From UMGS1889 sp964540575 (lineage in GTDB: Bacteria > Bacillota > Clostridia > Oscillospirales > Ruminococcaceae): a stretch of DNA of 64,000 nucleotides. Where the stretch lies: contig CAZINI010000007.1 of the NCBI GenBank assembly GCA_964540575.1, forward strand, positions 1-64,000, in the 5' to 3' direction. Below, one piece after another: positions 32,646 through 40,873 of this stretch. The notes below the pieces were generated by a model. That model was given only the letters and a program-made list of their open reading frames with translations, was not told the origin of the DNA and ran no database searches. The translations under genes were made by a program, and so were the position numbers. Every line of letters starts with the position of its first letter. The stretch's first letter is position 1.

Positions 32646-34748
32646 ATGTTTGGTTATAAGGAAACGATGAAGCTCACACTTGCCGAATTTGCGGCTGTTA
32701 CGGTGCTGGGTATTGTGCTTGCCGCCGTTTCGCATGCGAATGCGGCTGTTGCTGCAATTGCTCTTCTGCCGCTTATCGCTGCGGGTGTGGTTTTTCTGAT
32801 CAATAAGAATGAGGACGTTGCAGAGCGGGTAATATTTATCCTGCTTATTGTCGGCGAATTTCTCAGCTGCGGCGGAGCACAGGCGTTGGCTATGCTTCCG
32901 TTTATTTACATGGGCGGCGGTGTGCTGGTATCAATGGTGGCTAAAAAACAGCTGAACATTGAATATTGGGCAGAGTCCTCGGTGGCTATCGTTGTTGCGA
33001 TCATCATTAATTTTGGAAATCCCGGGCTGGCTTCCGAGATAGTTATGTTCTTCATCTATGAGGTATTTAACCTTACGCTCTTCCTGCTTACGGGCAGCAG
33101 CGAGAAGTACAGGAAAAATCTTGAGGAAAAGACAAACGAAGCTATTGAAGCAAACGAAAGTAAGTCTAACTTCCTTGCAAATATGTCCCACGAGATAAGA
33201 ACGCCTATGAACGCTATCTGCGGTATGGCTGACCTTATGCTCCAGACGGATATTTCCGAAGAAACCGAAGAATATGTAATGACTATCAAGAATTCCTCGG
33301 AAAATCTGCTGAATATCATCAACGACATTCTCGACTTCTCCAAGGTTGAGTCGGGCAAGATGGAGATAATCCCCGCAGAATATCAGTTTACCTCTGTTAT
33401 GTATGACGTTATGAACGTTATCCAGGTGCGTCTTAAGAGCAAGGTTGAGCTGGTAATGGACATTGACCCCGCTGTTCCTACGGGACTTGTGGGCGATGAA
33501 ATGAGATTCCGTCAGCTGCTTATAAATATCCTGAATAATGCCGTTAAGTTTACCGAAAAGGGAACTATCACCCTGTCTGTAAGATGGGCACCTAAGGAAA
33601 CCAACACAGGCGAGCTGCAGGTAGCTGTTTCCGATACGGGTATCGGCATCAAGCCCGAGGATATGGATAAGCTGTTCTCCGAATTCTCTCAGGCAGATAC
33701 CAAGAGAAACAGAAATATCGAGGGCACGGGTCTTGGTCTTGCTATCTGCAAGCGTCTGCTTGACCTGATGAACGGTACCATCACATTCGACAGCGTTTAC
33801 GGAAAGGGAAGCACATTCAGATTTACTCTGCCTCAGGGTATCTCCAACCCTGCTCCCAGCAACTTTGACAAGTCCGCAAATCTTCACGAAAGACTTCAGG
33901 TCAAGAGGGGCGTTCCCTTTACCGCACCCGAAGCGAAGATACTTATCGTTGACGACAATCAGGTAAATATCCGTGTTACCGAGGGTATGATGAAGCCCTA
34001 CGGAATGAGCGTTGTTTCCGCAACAAGCGGTCAGCAGGCTATCGACCTTATCAAGGACGGCGAGAGATACGACATTATCTTTATGGACCATATGATGCCC
34101 CAGATGGACGGCGTTGAGGCTACTCAGATAATCAGAGGTATGGACATTGAGTACGCCAAGAAGGTGCCTATCGTTGCTCTTACAGCTAACGCTATCAAGG
34201 GCGTTGAGGAGCTTTTCTACGAGAACGGTATGAACGACTTCCTGTCGAAGCCCGTTGACCTTAAGAAGCTGGAAAAGGTGCTCAGAAAGTGGGTTCCCAG
34301 ACACAAGCAGGTCAAGTCTGCCGCTGTGGAGGATCAGACTATCGAGCATACCGTCACAACTCAGGTTCCCTTTGTAAAGCTGCTTGACAGGCTGAAGGGT
34401 ATCAACGTTGTTTCGGGTCTTGCAAACTGCATCGGAAACGAGGATGTTTACATTGACGTTCTGAGAATATTCGTAAATACGCAGAACATTGAAGCTATTC
34501 AGCAGGCATATGACGCCGAGGACTGGAAGAACTATACCGTTGAGGTGCACGGTGCAAAGAGTGCCGCACGAAATATCGGTGCAACAGAGCTTTCCGAGCT
34601 GGCATTCTCGCTGGAGGTCGCAGGCAAGAGCGGCGACATTACAGCTATCAAGGACCGAACAGCTGCTTTCCTCGACAACTATCGTTCCGTTCTGGATACC
34701 ATCAAGACAGCATTCGAGGAAACACATCTTTCGCTGGACGTTGACTAA
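32646..34748 (+). CDS. Membrane hybrid histidine kinase with receiver and HPt domains
   Basis: The 700-residue protein has five or six membrane helices in residues 13-150 and almost no external loop, so it likely senses a membrane or internal cue. H182 in MSHEIRTPMNAICGM is the phospho-acceptor; the ATPase part has DTGIGI at 330 and GTGLGLAI at 360. A receiver follows with DD436-437 and D481 in MDHMMPQMDG, then a C-terminal HPt domain with H635 in VHGAKSAARNIGA. A full His-Asp-His relay is thus in one chain; the final response regulator is not nearby. The start at 32646 is preferred to 32592 because of the AGAGGG site and the start of the hydrophobic region. Confidence 0.9.
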   Translation: MFGYKETMKLTLAEFAAVTVLGIVLAAVSHANAAVAAIALLPLIAAGVVFLINKNEDVAERVIFILLIVGEFLSCGGAQALAMLPFIYMGGGVLVSMVAKKQLNIEYWAESSVAIVVAIIINFGNPGLASEIVMFFIYEVFNLTLFLLTGSSEKYRKNLEEKTNEAIEANESKSNFLANMSHEIRTPMNAICGMADLMLQTDISEETEEYVMTIKNSSENLLNIINDILDFSKVESGKMEIIPAEYQFTSVMYDVMNVIQVRLKSKVELVMDIDPAVPTGLVGDEMRFRQLLINILNNAVKFTEKGTITLSVRWAPKETNTGELQVAVSDTGIGIKPEDMDKLFSEFSQADTKRNRNIEGTGLGLAICKRLLDLMNGTITFDSVYGKGSTFRFTLPQGISNPAPSNFDKSANLHERLQVKRGVPFTAPEAKILIVDDNQVNIRVTEGMMKPYGMSVVSATSGQQAIDLIKDGERYDIIFMDHMMPQMDGVEATQIIRGMDIEYAKKVPIVALTANAIKGVEELFYENGMNDFLSKPVDLKKLEKVLRKWVPRHKQVKSAAVEDQTIEHTVTTQVPFVKLLDRLKGINVVSGLANCIGNEDVYIDVLRIFVNTQNIEAIQQAYDAEDWKNYTVEVHGAKSAARNIGATELSELAFSLEVAGKSGDITAIKDRTAAFLDNYRSVLDTIKTAFEETHLSLDVD

Positions 34749-34783
34749 AGCTTTTGCGGAGATGCAAATTTGAAGTATTTACA

Positions 34784-34822
34784 GGGCAGTGCAGTCACGC
34801 AGACTGTGCTGCCTTGTTTTTT
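34784..34822 (+). terminator. Terminator of the third kinase gene
   Basis: GGCAGTGCAGTC pairs with GACTGTGCTGCC around ACGCA and is followed by TTGTTTTTT. Confidence 0.8.
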
Positions 34823-34846
34823 GGCAAAAAAATATTGAAAAAACTC

Positions 34847-34877
34847 TTGACTTTGACACGGTGTCATAGCTTATAAT
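34847..34877 (+). promoter_or_regulatory. MerR-type promoter with 19-bp spacer and palindrome
   Basis: TTGACT (34847-34852) and TATAAT (34872-34877) are separated by 19 bp, the overlong spacer typical of MerR-activated promoters. The spacer holds the palindrome TGACACGGTGTCA, the likely operator, so the regulator gene is probably autoregulated. Confidence 0.8.
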
Positions 34878-34900
34878 GAAAACTGAAAGGGGAGATTATA

Positions 34901-35893
34901 ATGGAAAATCTCACAATAAGTCAGGTATCAAGGCTGTATGATGTCACCCCGAGAATGCTTCGGCATTATGAAAAGCTGGGGCTTATCGAAACTATCCGAC
35001 GGGAGGACTATGCCTATCGGGTGTATGACGAGAATGCTGTACGCCGTCTTCAGCAGATAATCATACTTCGCAAGCTTCGTATCCCGCTAAAGCAAATTGC
35101 CGTTATATTGCAGGACAAGGAGCAGCGTGAGGCTCTGCAAATCATGCGGGACAACATTGCCGAGCTGGACGGAGAGATAGATTCCCTCAGCAAGATAAGG
35201 AGCATTCTGGCAGCCTTTACGGAGCGTCTTGATGAAAGCATACGCCGAAAAACTCATCTCGACCTGCTGGAAGATGCCGAGCTTAACGAGGTCGTCAGCA
35301 CTCTCTGCCTTTCAAAAAATGCATTAAAGGAGAATGTGGCTATGAGCGAGTTGAACAAGGCAGACGAAATACTCAGCAGGAATATGAATGTTCGGATTTT
35401 GCAGCTTCCGCCCTACACGGTGGCATCCTATCAGTACATAGGCGAGGACCCCGAAGAGCACGTTGCTGTTGTTATCGAGAAATTTATCAGGGACAGCGGA
35501 TTGTATGTGAAGAAGCCCGATTCACGGTTTTTCGGGTTCAATCACCCTAATCCCGGCGTTCGTGATGATGGTTTGTACGGCTATGAGGTCTGGGTGACCA
35601 TTCCCGAGGATATGGAAATTCCCGAGCCGCTGACAAAGAAACGGTTTGACGGCGGACTGTATGCGGCATACGCCATTAAATTCGGGGAATTTCACAAGTG
35701 GCGTGACCTTGCCGAATGGGGCGAAAATAACGATGAGTATCGGGCGAATTACAGCGAGCTGGGCTTTGAGATAATGGGCGGCTGTCTGGAGGAGCATCTG
35801 AACTGGGTATATTCCGCACATATGGGCAAACCCAAAAACGGCATAGATAATCAGATAGACCTGCTTTTGCCCATTAAAAAGATAAACGGCTGA
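34901..35893 (+). CDS. MerR-family regulator with GyrI-like ligand-binding domain
   Basis: The 330-residue protein begins with a MerR winged helix (ISQVSRLYDVTPRMLRHYEKLGL, in part), continues with a coiled coil (about 75-125) and ends in a GyrI/BmrR-type effector domain (about 160-327: PPYTVASYQYIGED, YGYEVWVTIPEDME, FDGGLYAAYAIKFGE). Such proteins bind drugs or other small hydrophobic ligands and twist a promoter with an overlong spacer, exactly what precedes this gene. No transporter or enzyme gene is divergent or downstream, so the known target is its own promoter; others must lie elsewhere. GAAAGGGGAGA is the ribosome-binding site. Confidence 0.88.
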   Translation: MENLTISQVSRLYDVTPRMLRHYEKLGLIETIRREDYAYRVYDENAVRRLQQIIILRKLRIPLKQIAVILQDKEQREALQIMRDNIAELDGEIDSLSKIRSILAAFTERLDESIRRKTHLDLLEDAELNEVVSTLCLSKNALKENVAMSELNKADEILSRNMNVRILQLPPYTVASYQYIGEDPEEHVAVVIEKFIRDSGLYVKKPDSRFFGFNHPNPGVRDDGLYGYEVWVTIPEDMEIPEPLTKKRFDGGLYAAYAIKFGEFHKWRDLAEWGENNDEYRANYSELGFEIMGGCLEEHLNWVYSAHMGKPKNGIDNQIDLLLPIKKING

Positions 35894-35910
35894 TCAACAG
35901 CGAAAACAAG

Positions 35911-35947
35911 CTCTCCCTCTCTGCATTCGGCGGGGAGGGACAGTTTT
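35911..35947 (+). terminator. Terminator of the MerR-family gene
   Basis: CTCCCTCTC pairs with the GGGGAGGGA stretch (imperfect) around GCATTCGGC and is followed by CAGTTTTT. Confidence 0.6.
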
Positions 35948-35953
35948 TACGCA

Positions 35954-35988
35954 AAAAACCGCCCCGCACTTATGTACGGGGCGGCAGC
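35954..35988 (-). terminator. gapA terminator
   Basis: On the minus strand GCCGCCCCGTAC pairs with GTGCGGGGCGGT around ATAA and is followed by TTTTTTG. Confidence 0.85.
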
Positions 35989-36014
35989 TATTTACAGTTC
36001 TTACAAAGAGAAAA

Positions 36015-37052
36015 TTAGCAGTTCTCAGCGAAGTACTTGATAGTTCTAACCATCTGAGAAGTGTAGGAGTTCTCGTTGTCGTACCAGGAAACAACCTGTA
36101 CCTGATAGGTATCATCGTCGATCTTGGAAACCATTGTCTGAGTAGCATCAAACAGAGAACCGAACTTCATTCCAACGATGTCGGAAGAAACGATCTGCTC
36201 GTCGTTGTAGCCGAAGGACTCAGTAGCAGCAGCCTTCATAGCAGCGTTGATGCCTTCCTTAGTAATATCCTTGCCCTTAACAACAGCTGTGAGGATAGTT
36301 GTGGAGCCTGTAGGAGTAGGAACTCTCTGAGCGGAGCCGATGAGCTTGCCGTTCAGCTCGGGGATAACCAGACCGATAGCCTTAGCAGCACCTGTGGAGT
36401 TAGGAACGATGTTAGCAGCACCTGCTCTTGCTCTTCTCAGGTCGCCCTTTCTGTGAGGACCGTCGAGGATCATCTGGTCGCCGGTGTAAGCGTGGATAGT
36501 GCTCATGATACCGGAGGAGATGGGAGCATAGTCGTTCAGAGCCTTAGCCATAGGAGCGAGGCAGTTTGTTGTGCAGGAAGCAGCAGAGATGATGTTGTCT
36601 TCCTTAGTAAGAGTTGTGTGGTTTACGTTGTAAACGATAGTGGGCAGATCGTTGCCTGCGGGAGCAGAGATAACAACCTTCTTAGCACCTGCATCAATGT
36701 GAGCCTGGCTCTTAGCCTTGGATACATAGAAGCCTGTGCACTCGAGAACAACGTCAACGCCGATCTCGCCCCAAGGGAGCTCAGCAGCGTTAGCCATAGC
36801 ATAGATCTTCAGGGTCTTGCCGTCAACTGTGATAGTACCTGCCTCGTCATCAGCGGTAACAGTGTGAAGGTTCTCGCCGATCTTTCCGCAGTAGCCGCCC
36901 TGAGCGGTATCGTACTTGAGAAGATGAGCAAGCATGGAAGGCTTAGTCAGGTCGTTGATAGCAACAACCTCGTAGCCCTCAGCACCGAACATCTGACGGA
37001 AAGCAAGACGGCCGATACGGCCAAAACCATTAATAGCAACTTTAACTGACAT
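36015..37052 (-). CDS. gapA: Glyceraldehyde-3-phosphate dehydrogenase
   Basis: The 345-residue glycolytic enzyme oxidises glyceraldehyde 3-phosphate with phosphate and NAD. The N-terminal NGFGRIGRLAFRQM binds the cofactor, the catalytic Cys is in SAASCTTNCLAPM, and the C-terminal WYDNENSYTSQM is typical. It stands alone, without pgk or tpi next to it, behind a strong promoter and AGGAGG ribosome-binding site, consistent with high expression. Confidence 0.97.
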   Translation of the reverse strand: MSVKVAINGFGRIGRLAFRQMFGAEGYEVVAINDLTKPSMLAHLLKYDTAQGGYCGKIGENLHTVTADDEAGTITVDGKTLKIYAMANAAELPWGEIGVDVVLECTGFYVSKAKSQAHIDAGAKKVVISAPAGNDLPTIVYNVNHTTLTKEDNIISAASCTTNCLAPMAKALNDYAPISSGIMSTIHAYTGDQMILDGPHRKGDLRRARAGAANIVPNSTGAAKAIGLVIPELNGKLIGSAQRVPTPTGSTTILTAVVKGKDITKEGINAAMKAAATESFGYNDEQIVSSDIVGMKFGSLFDATQTMVSKIDDDTYQVQVVSWYDNENSYTSQMVRTIKYFAENC

Positions 37053-37085
37053 GGGATTTTACCTCCTAAAATTATTACTATCCTT

Positions 37086-37114
37086 ATTTTACACCATTTC
37101 ACAGAATTTATCAA
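37086..37114 (-). promoter_or_regulatory. gapA promoter
   Basis: TTGATA (37109-37114) and TAAAAT (37086-37091) on the minus strand are 17 bp apart. The 160 bp beyond, up to the dacA terminator, show no gene. Confidence 0.6.
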
Positions 37115-37274
37115 GTGTTTTTGATAAAAAAATCACGAAGTTTGAGTAATTTTTTTCGACGGTGTTTTCTGTATGCTTTGCAAAGGGCGGTTTTTGGGGA
37201 TATTTACGGTATCTGTCCCGATGGTCAATGTTTTGTTCAATAAAAATTTACATTAACAAAACATTTGCTTTCCC

Positions 37275-37314
37275 AAAAAAATCGGGAAATGAGCGTTTGA
37301 CTGCATTTCCCGAT
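37275..37314 (-). terminator. dacA terminator
   Basis: On the minus strand CGGGAAATGCAGT... pairs with ...CATTTCCCG (CGGGAAAT/ATTTCCCG stem) and is followed by ATTTTTTTGGG. Confidence 0.8.
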
Positions 37315-37323
37315 ATAGATTTT

Positions 37324-38436
37324 TTACTGCACTTCGTAATCCTTAGCGATAACAAACGCCTTATCCAGCAGGGCGATAGTGTCATTCCAGCGGGCTGCTG
37401 CATTTTCGCCGCCCATAACAACAGCGATTATCTGATGGTCATACCTCTCGGCAAGCTCAACAACGCAGTAGCCTGCTTCGTCGGTCATACCCGTTTTCAT
37501 TCCCTTGGAATAGCAGTAGTAGAACTGGCTGTACGGGTTTATCATAACATTTGAATTTTTCCAGTAAATGACTTCGCCGCTTAAAAATGTCTGCTCCAGA
37601 TCGACTTTCTGCACCGACTCGGCTATCATATCGCAGTCCTTTGCATAGAGAGCGATCTTCAGCATATCCATAGCGGTGGTGTAATGGTCATCATCGTGGA
37701 AGCCGTCGGGGTTGGCGAAATGGGTGTTCTCTGCACCGATACGCTTTGCCTTGCGGTTCATCATTGTGACAAATTCTTTGACTGCACCCTCGTCGGACAT
37801 ATTGGGGTTATCGGCGATAACTCGTCCGATATTTGCGGCGGTGACGTAAGCAGCGTCATTTCCCGAGGGGAGCATAAGTGCGTCTATCATCATTTCTGTG
37901 GACAGCTGACTGCCCTTGTTGAGATATGCAAGGCTGGAGCCGGGATTTACGAAATCCAGCTCATCTCCTGCCGTGAAAACGAAATTCTCGTCCGCATAAT
38001 CCAACGCAAGGGCTGCTGTCAGCAGCTTGGTCGTGCTGGCGGGATAGCATTTCTCCTCGGCGTTCTTTGCATATAAGATGGTGTTTGTCGTCACGTCGTA
38101 AACAACGGCATATTTGGAGCTGATTACCATATCTATTGGATATGTATCTTCTTTTTCGGGGATAGCCGCTGTTGTTTCGGCGGGAACTGTTTCAAACACC
38201 GACTCGGGCTCGGGGTCCTGATAAATATCCTCCGCTGCGATAATATCGTTTGAAGCCGCCTCCGCTTCCATATTGCGGACAAGCCTTTTTGCACCGTTTA
38301 TGCCCGCAACGGAAACCGTCACGAACACTGCTGCCATAACAGCGAGCTTCAGCCGTGCTCTGAGCATTTGCTTTCTTCGGTAAACGGCACTTCTTGCAAT
38401 AGGCCGTGATTTATAGCTGTGATTATTATTTTTCAT
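37324..38436 (-). CDS. dacA: D-alanyl-D-alanine carboxypeptidase, PBP5/DacA type
   Basis: The start at 38436 gives 370 residues; an upstream GTG at 38520 would lengthen it by 28, but gives no clear ribosome-binding site. A positively charged cytoplasmic N-terminus precedes a membrane helix near residues 30-47. The serine-peptidase family S11 motifs are intact: S-x-x-K in PASTTKLLTAA, S-G-N in LPSGNDAAYV and K-T-G in KGMKTGMTDEAGYC. It removes the terminal D-Ala of stem peptides, regulating cross-linking. The C-terminal anchoring domain of classical PBP5 is missing; the N-terminal helix probably serves as anchor. It lies directly downstream of ftsZ on the same strand but behind the ftsZ terminator. 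Confidence 0.9.
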   Translation of the reverse strand: MKNNNHSYKSRPIARSAVYRRKQMLRARLKLAVMAAVFVTVSVAGINGAKRLVRNMEAEAASNDIIAAEDIYQDPEPESVFETVPAETTAAIPEKEDTYPIDMVISSKYAVVYDVTTNTILYAKNAEEKCYPASTTKLLTAALALDYADENFVFTAGDELDFVNPGSSLAYLNKGSQLSTEMMIDALMLPSGNDAAYVTAANIGRVIADNPNMSDEGAVKEFVTMMNRKAKRIGAENTHFANPDGFHDDDHYTTAMDMLKIALYAKDCDMIAESVQKVDLEQTFLSGEVIYWKNSNVMINPYSQFYYCYSKGMKTGMTDEAGYCVVELAERYDHQIIAVVMGGENAAARWNDTIALLDKAFVIAKDYEVQ

Positions 38437-38611
38437 ATCCGACTTTCTTTTGTTGACGGGAAATATCCCGATGGTTTGTATCTTTATTTTGTTTCTTTCG
38501 GTGTCCGTTTTGGGAAACACCGATAAGACTGCACTATATATTTTACCATACTATGCATATAAATTCAACTGTGATTTTACATAAAAAAATTCGCCGTATT
38601 CCGACAAACAA

Positions 38612-38652
38612 CAAAACCCCCGTTCTCGGAAAAACTGTTCCGAAAACGGGGG
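38612..38652 (-). terminator. ftsZ terminator
   Basis: CCCCCGTTCTCGGA pairs with TCCGAAAACGGGGG around AAAACTGT, and the A-rich flank at 38606-38615 gives a T tract on the minus strand. Confidence 0.8.
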
Positions 38653-38672
38653 AGAAATTCTGTGTTAAAGTA

Positions 38673-39761
38673 TTACGATCTGTCGTTGAAAATGTTGAAA
38701 AGTTCAATTAAATCACTGTCATTGCCTGACTTCTTAGCATCCTTAACGCTCTCAAGCACCTTGGAGTTATCAACAGTGTCAACGATAGGCTTTGCTTCGT
38801 CCTCGAAGCCTGTGGCGATAACGGTGATATTGATCTCGTCGCTGAGATTTTCATCGAAGGAAGTACCAAAGATCATATCAACGCTGGGATGAGCAGCCTC
38901 GGAAATAAGCTTGGTAGCTGTATCCACATCGGAAGCGAGAACGTCCTCGGACATAACGATATTGACCAGCAGCCTTGTTGCACCCTTGATAGAGGTTTCC
39001 AGCAGGGGACTGGAGATAACGGCATTTGCAGCCTCCTGAGCCTTATCCTTGCCCGAGCCGTGACCGATAGCCATATGAGCATAGCCTGCGTTCTTCATAG
39101 TTGTTTCAACGTCTGCGAAGTCAAGGTTTATCATACCCTCAACGGTGATAAGCTCTGCAATGGACTTAACGCCTGTTTTCAGGATATTATCTGCAAGAGA
39201 GAAGGATTCCTTCATAGTAAGGGGCTTTTCGGAGCCGACCAGCAGCTTTTCGTTAGGGATAACAACGAGGGAGTCAACGTGCTTTTTAAGCTCCTCGATA
39301 CCCTTTTCCGCCTGGACCATTTTAGCCTTCTGCTCAAAGTTAAAGGGCTTTGTAACGACAGCGACCGTAAGAATATCCATTTCCTGAGCTATCTCGGCAA
39401 CGACGGGAGCTGCACCCGTACCTGTTCCGCCGCCCATACCGGCAGCGATAAAGACCATATTTGCACCCTTGAGAGCAGCAGCGATCTCATCTCTGTTTTC
39501 CTGTGCGGAATCCGAGCCGATGTTGGGCTTGTTGCCTGCACCTCTTCCTCTTGTCAGCTTAACGCCGATCTGCACCTTTGTGCTTGCCTTAGAGGAGCTG
39601 AGAGCCTTGGCATCAGTATTGACCGCTATGTAGTCAACGTCCTTGATGCCCGAAGTCACCATACAGTTAAGTGCGTTTCCTCCGCCTCCGCCGACACCAA
39701 CAACCTTGATATTGACATCGGGGATAAAAGAAGTATCGTTATCCAGCATAAAGTCGCCCAT
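38673..39761 (-). CDS. ftsZ: Cell-division GTPase FtsZ
   Basis: The 362-residue tubulin homologue forms the division ring. The GTP-binding signature GGGTGTGAAP (in AAGMGGGTGTGAAPVVAE) and the synergy-loop region LDFADVETTM are intact, and the N-terminal VGVGGGGGNALN is normal. The tail is short and ends SDLIELFNIFNDRS, without the usual DIPxFLRxR peptide that binds FtsA, SepF and others. GGAGG lies nine bases before the start. It is separated from ftsQ by 181 bp holding its own promoter. No ftsA precedes it. Confidence 0.96.
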   Translation of the reverse strand: MGDFMLDNDTSFIPDVNIKVVGVGGGGGNALNCMVTSGIKDVDYIAVNTDAKALSSSKASTKVQIGVKLTRGRGAGNKPNIGSDSAQENRDEIAAALKGANMVFIAAGMGGGTGTGAAPVVAEIAQEMDILTVAVVTKPFNFEQKAKMVQAEKGIEELKKHVDSLVVIPNEKLLVGSEKPLTMKESFSLADNILKTGVKSIAELITVEGMINLDFADVETTMKNAGYAHMAIGHGSGKDKAQEAANAVISSPLLETSIKGATRLLVNIVMSEDVLASDVDTATKLISEAAHPSVDMIFGTSFDENLSDEINITVIATGFEDEAKPIVDTVDNSKVLESVKDAKKSGNDSDLIELFNIFNDRS

Positions 39762-39828
39762 TTGAAAATCCTCCTATATATAACATCTCTATAATACTCT
39801 AAATTTGTACCTGATAATACATACTATT

Positions 39829-39857
39829 ATAATAACACATTTTTTCAATAATATCAA
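39829..39857 (-). promoter_or_regulatory. Possible ftsZ promoter
   Basis: TTGATA (39852-39857) and TATTAT (39829-39834) on the minus strand are 17 bp apart, in the AT-rich gap between ftsQ and ftsZ. Confidence 0.45.
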
Positions 39858-39942
39858 GTAAAAATTCAGTTTTTTTTCAATAAATTAAATATTATCGCAT
39901 TTGTATAAATTGACTAAGCCAAAAGGCGGCGTTTTTGTGGAA

Positions 39943-40851
39943 TTATTCCGCATTATCGCCGTTTTCGCTTTCCGTTTCGACGGGATCACCGTTTTCATCG
40001 GTCACTATCTCCGTTTCGGTAACGCCGTTCTTTCTGTCCTCAATGTTCTGATAATACTGTTCAATGCCGCTTTTTTCCATAAACGACGCCGAACCGTTGA
40101 ACATAGTCAGAACGCCTTCTGTCTTTGAGCCGATCTTCTCCTTCAGAATTACCTCGGTGAATTTCAGCTTGTAGTCAAGCTCATTTACAGAGCCAAGACG
40201 CACCTCAACTCGGTTATCGAAGAGATATTTTATATTATATCTGTCGGTAACGTCAATGTAGGAAACCTTTTCGGTCTGACGGTTTTCCATAGCCTCGCAT
40301 ACGGCGAGCATTGCCTGAAGCTTGCCCGTGTCGTCCGCCGATTCAAACATCATTCCGGGCTCTAAATTGTAGACGGGTTCCGAACCCTTGATAAGGAACA
40401 GCCCCTCGGCGGGAGTATCCGACCTGTCGAATATTTTTCCCGTTCTGCTCATAATGAGATAGTCGGTTTCCGTTTCAAGACAGGCAAGGGGTTCGCATAC
40501 CCGGACGGTTATCTCAATGCCCGTTGGCAGCTTTCTTTTGACCTCACAGGATTCCAGATAGACAACGTTATCCATTATCTGCTCAGCATGGTTTGACATT
40601 TTCGTGAGGAACATATTCTCGCCGATCTCCAGACCCGAAGCGGCGATTATCTCGTTTTCGTCAAACGCTCCGTTTCCCGTGACGGTCACCTTTTCGATAT
40701 TGAAAAAGATAGTCAGGGAGAGTATCACCATTATCAGGAAAACAATGGTGAAAATTATCTGCATATATGCCCTGATAACTCTCTTTCGTCTTTGCCTTGC
40801 TTTATCGGAACGGGGATTCCGTCCGCTGTCCCGTTTTACAACATCATTCAT
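39943..40851 (-). CDS. ftsQ: Cell-division protein FtsQ/DivIB
   Basis: The start at 40851 (GGGAGAT upstream) gives 302 residues; the longer reading frame has no support. A basic cytoplasmic segment precedes one membrane helix (about 25-48), followed by a POTRA domain (FFNIEKVTVTGNGAFDENEI, GLEIGENMF) and a FtsQ beta domain (VKRKLPTGIEITVRV, VSYIDVTDRYNIKYLF). It links FtsL and FtsB-like proteins to the septal synthase. The C-terminus is acidic and low-complexity (TETEIVTDENGDPVETES). It is the last gene of the dcw series before ftsZ. Confidence 0.88.
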   Translation of the reverse strand: MNDVVKRDSGRNPRSDKARQRRKRVIRAYMQIIFTIVFLIMVILSLTIFFNIEKVTVTGNGAFDENEIIAASGLEIGENMFLTKMSNHAEQIMDNVVYLESCEVKRKLPTGIEITVRVCEPLACLETETDYLIMSRTGKIFDRSDTPAEGLFLIKGSEPVYNLEPGMMFESADDTGKLQAMLAVCEAMENRQTEKVSYIDVTDRYNIKYLFDNRVEVRLGSVNELDYKLKFTEVILKEKIGSKTEGVLTMFNGSASFMEKSGIEQYYQNIEDRKNGVTETEIVTDENGDPVETESENGDNAE

Positions 40852-40873
40852 AGAGTATCTCCCGCTGTATCCG

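Noticed and set aside
32931..34727. 598-codon frame antisense to the third kinase
   Set aside because: It is a shadow of the kinase gene, with a Leu/Val/Ser/Cys-rich product and no start signal.
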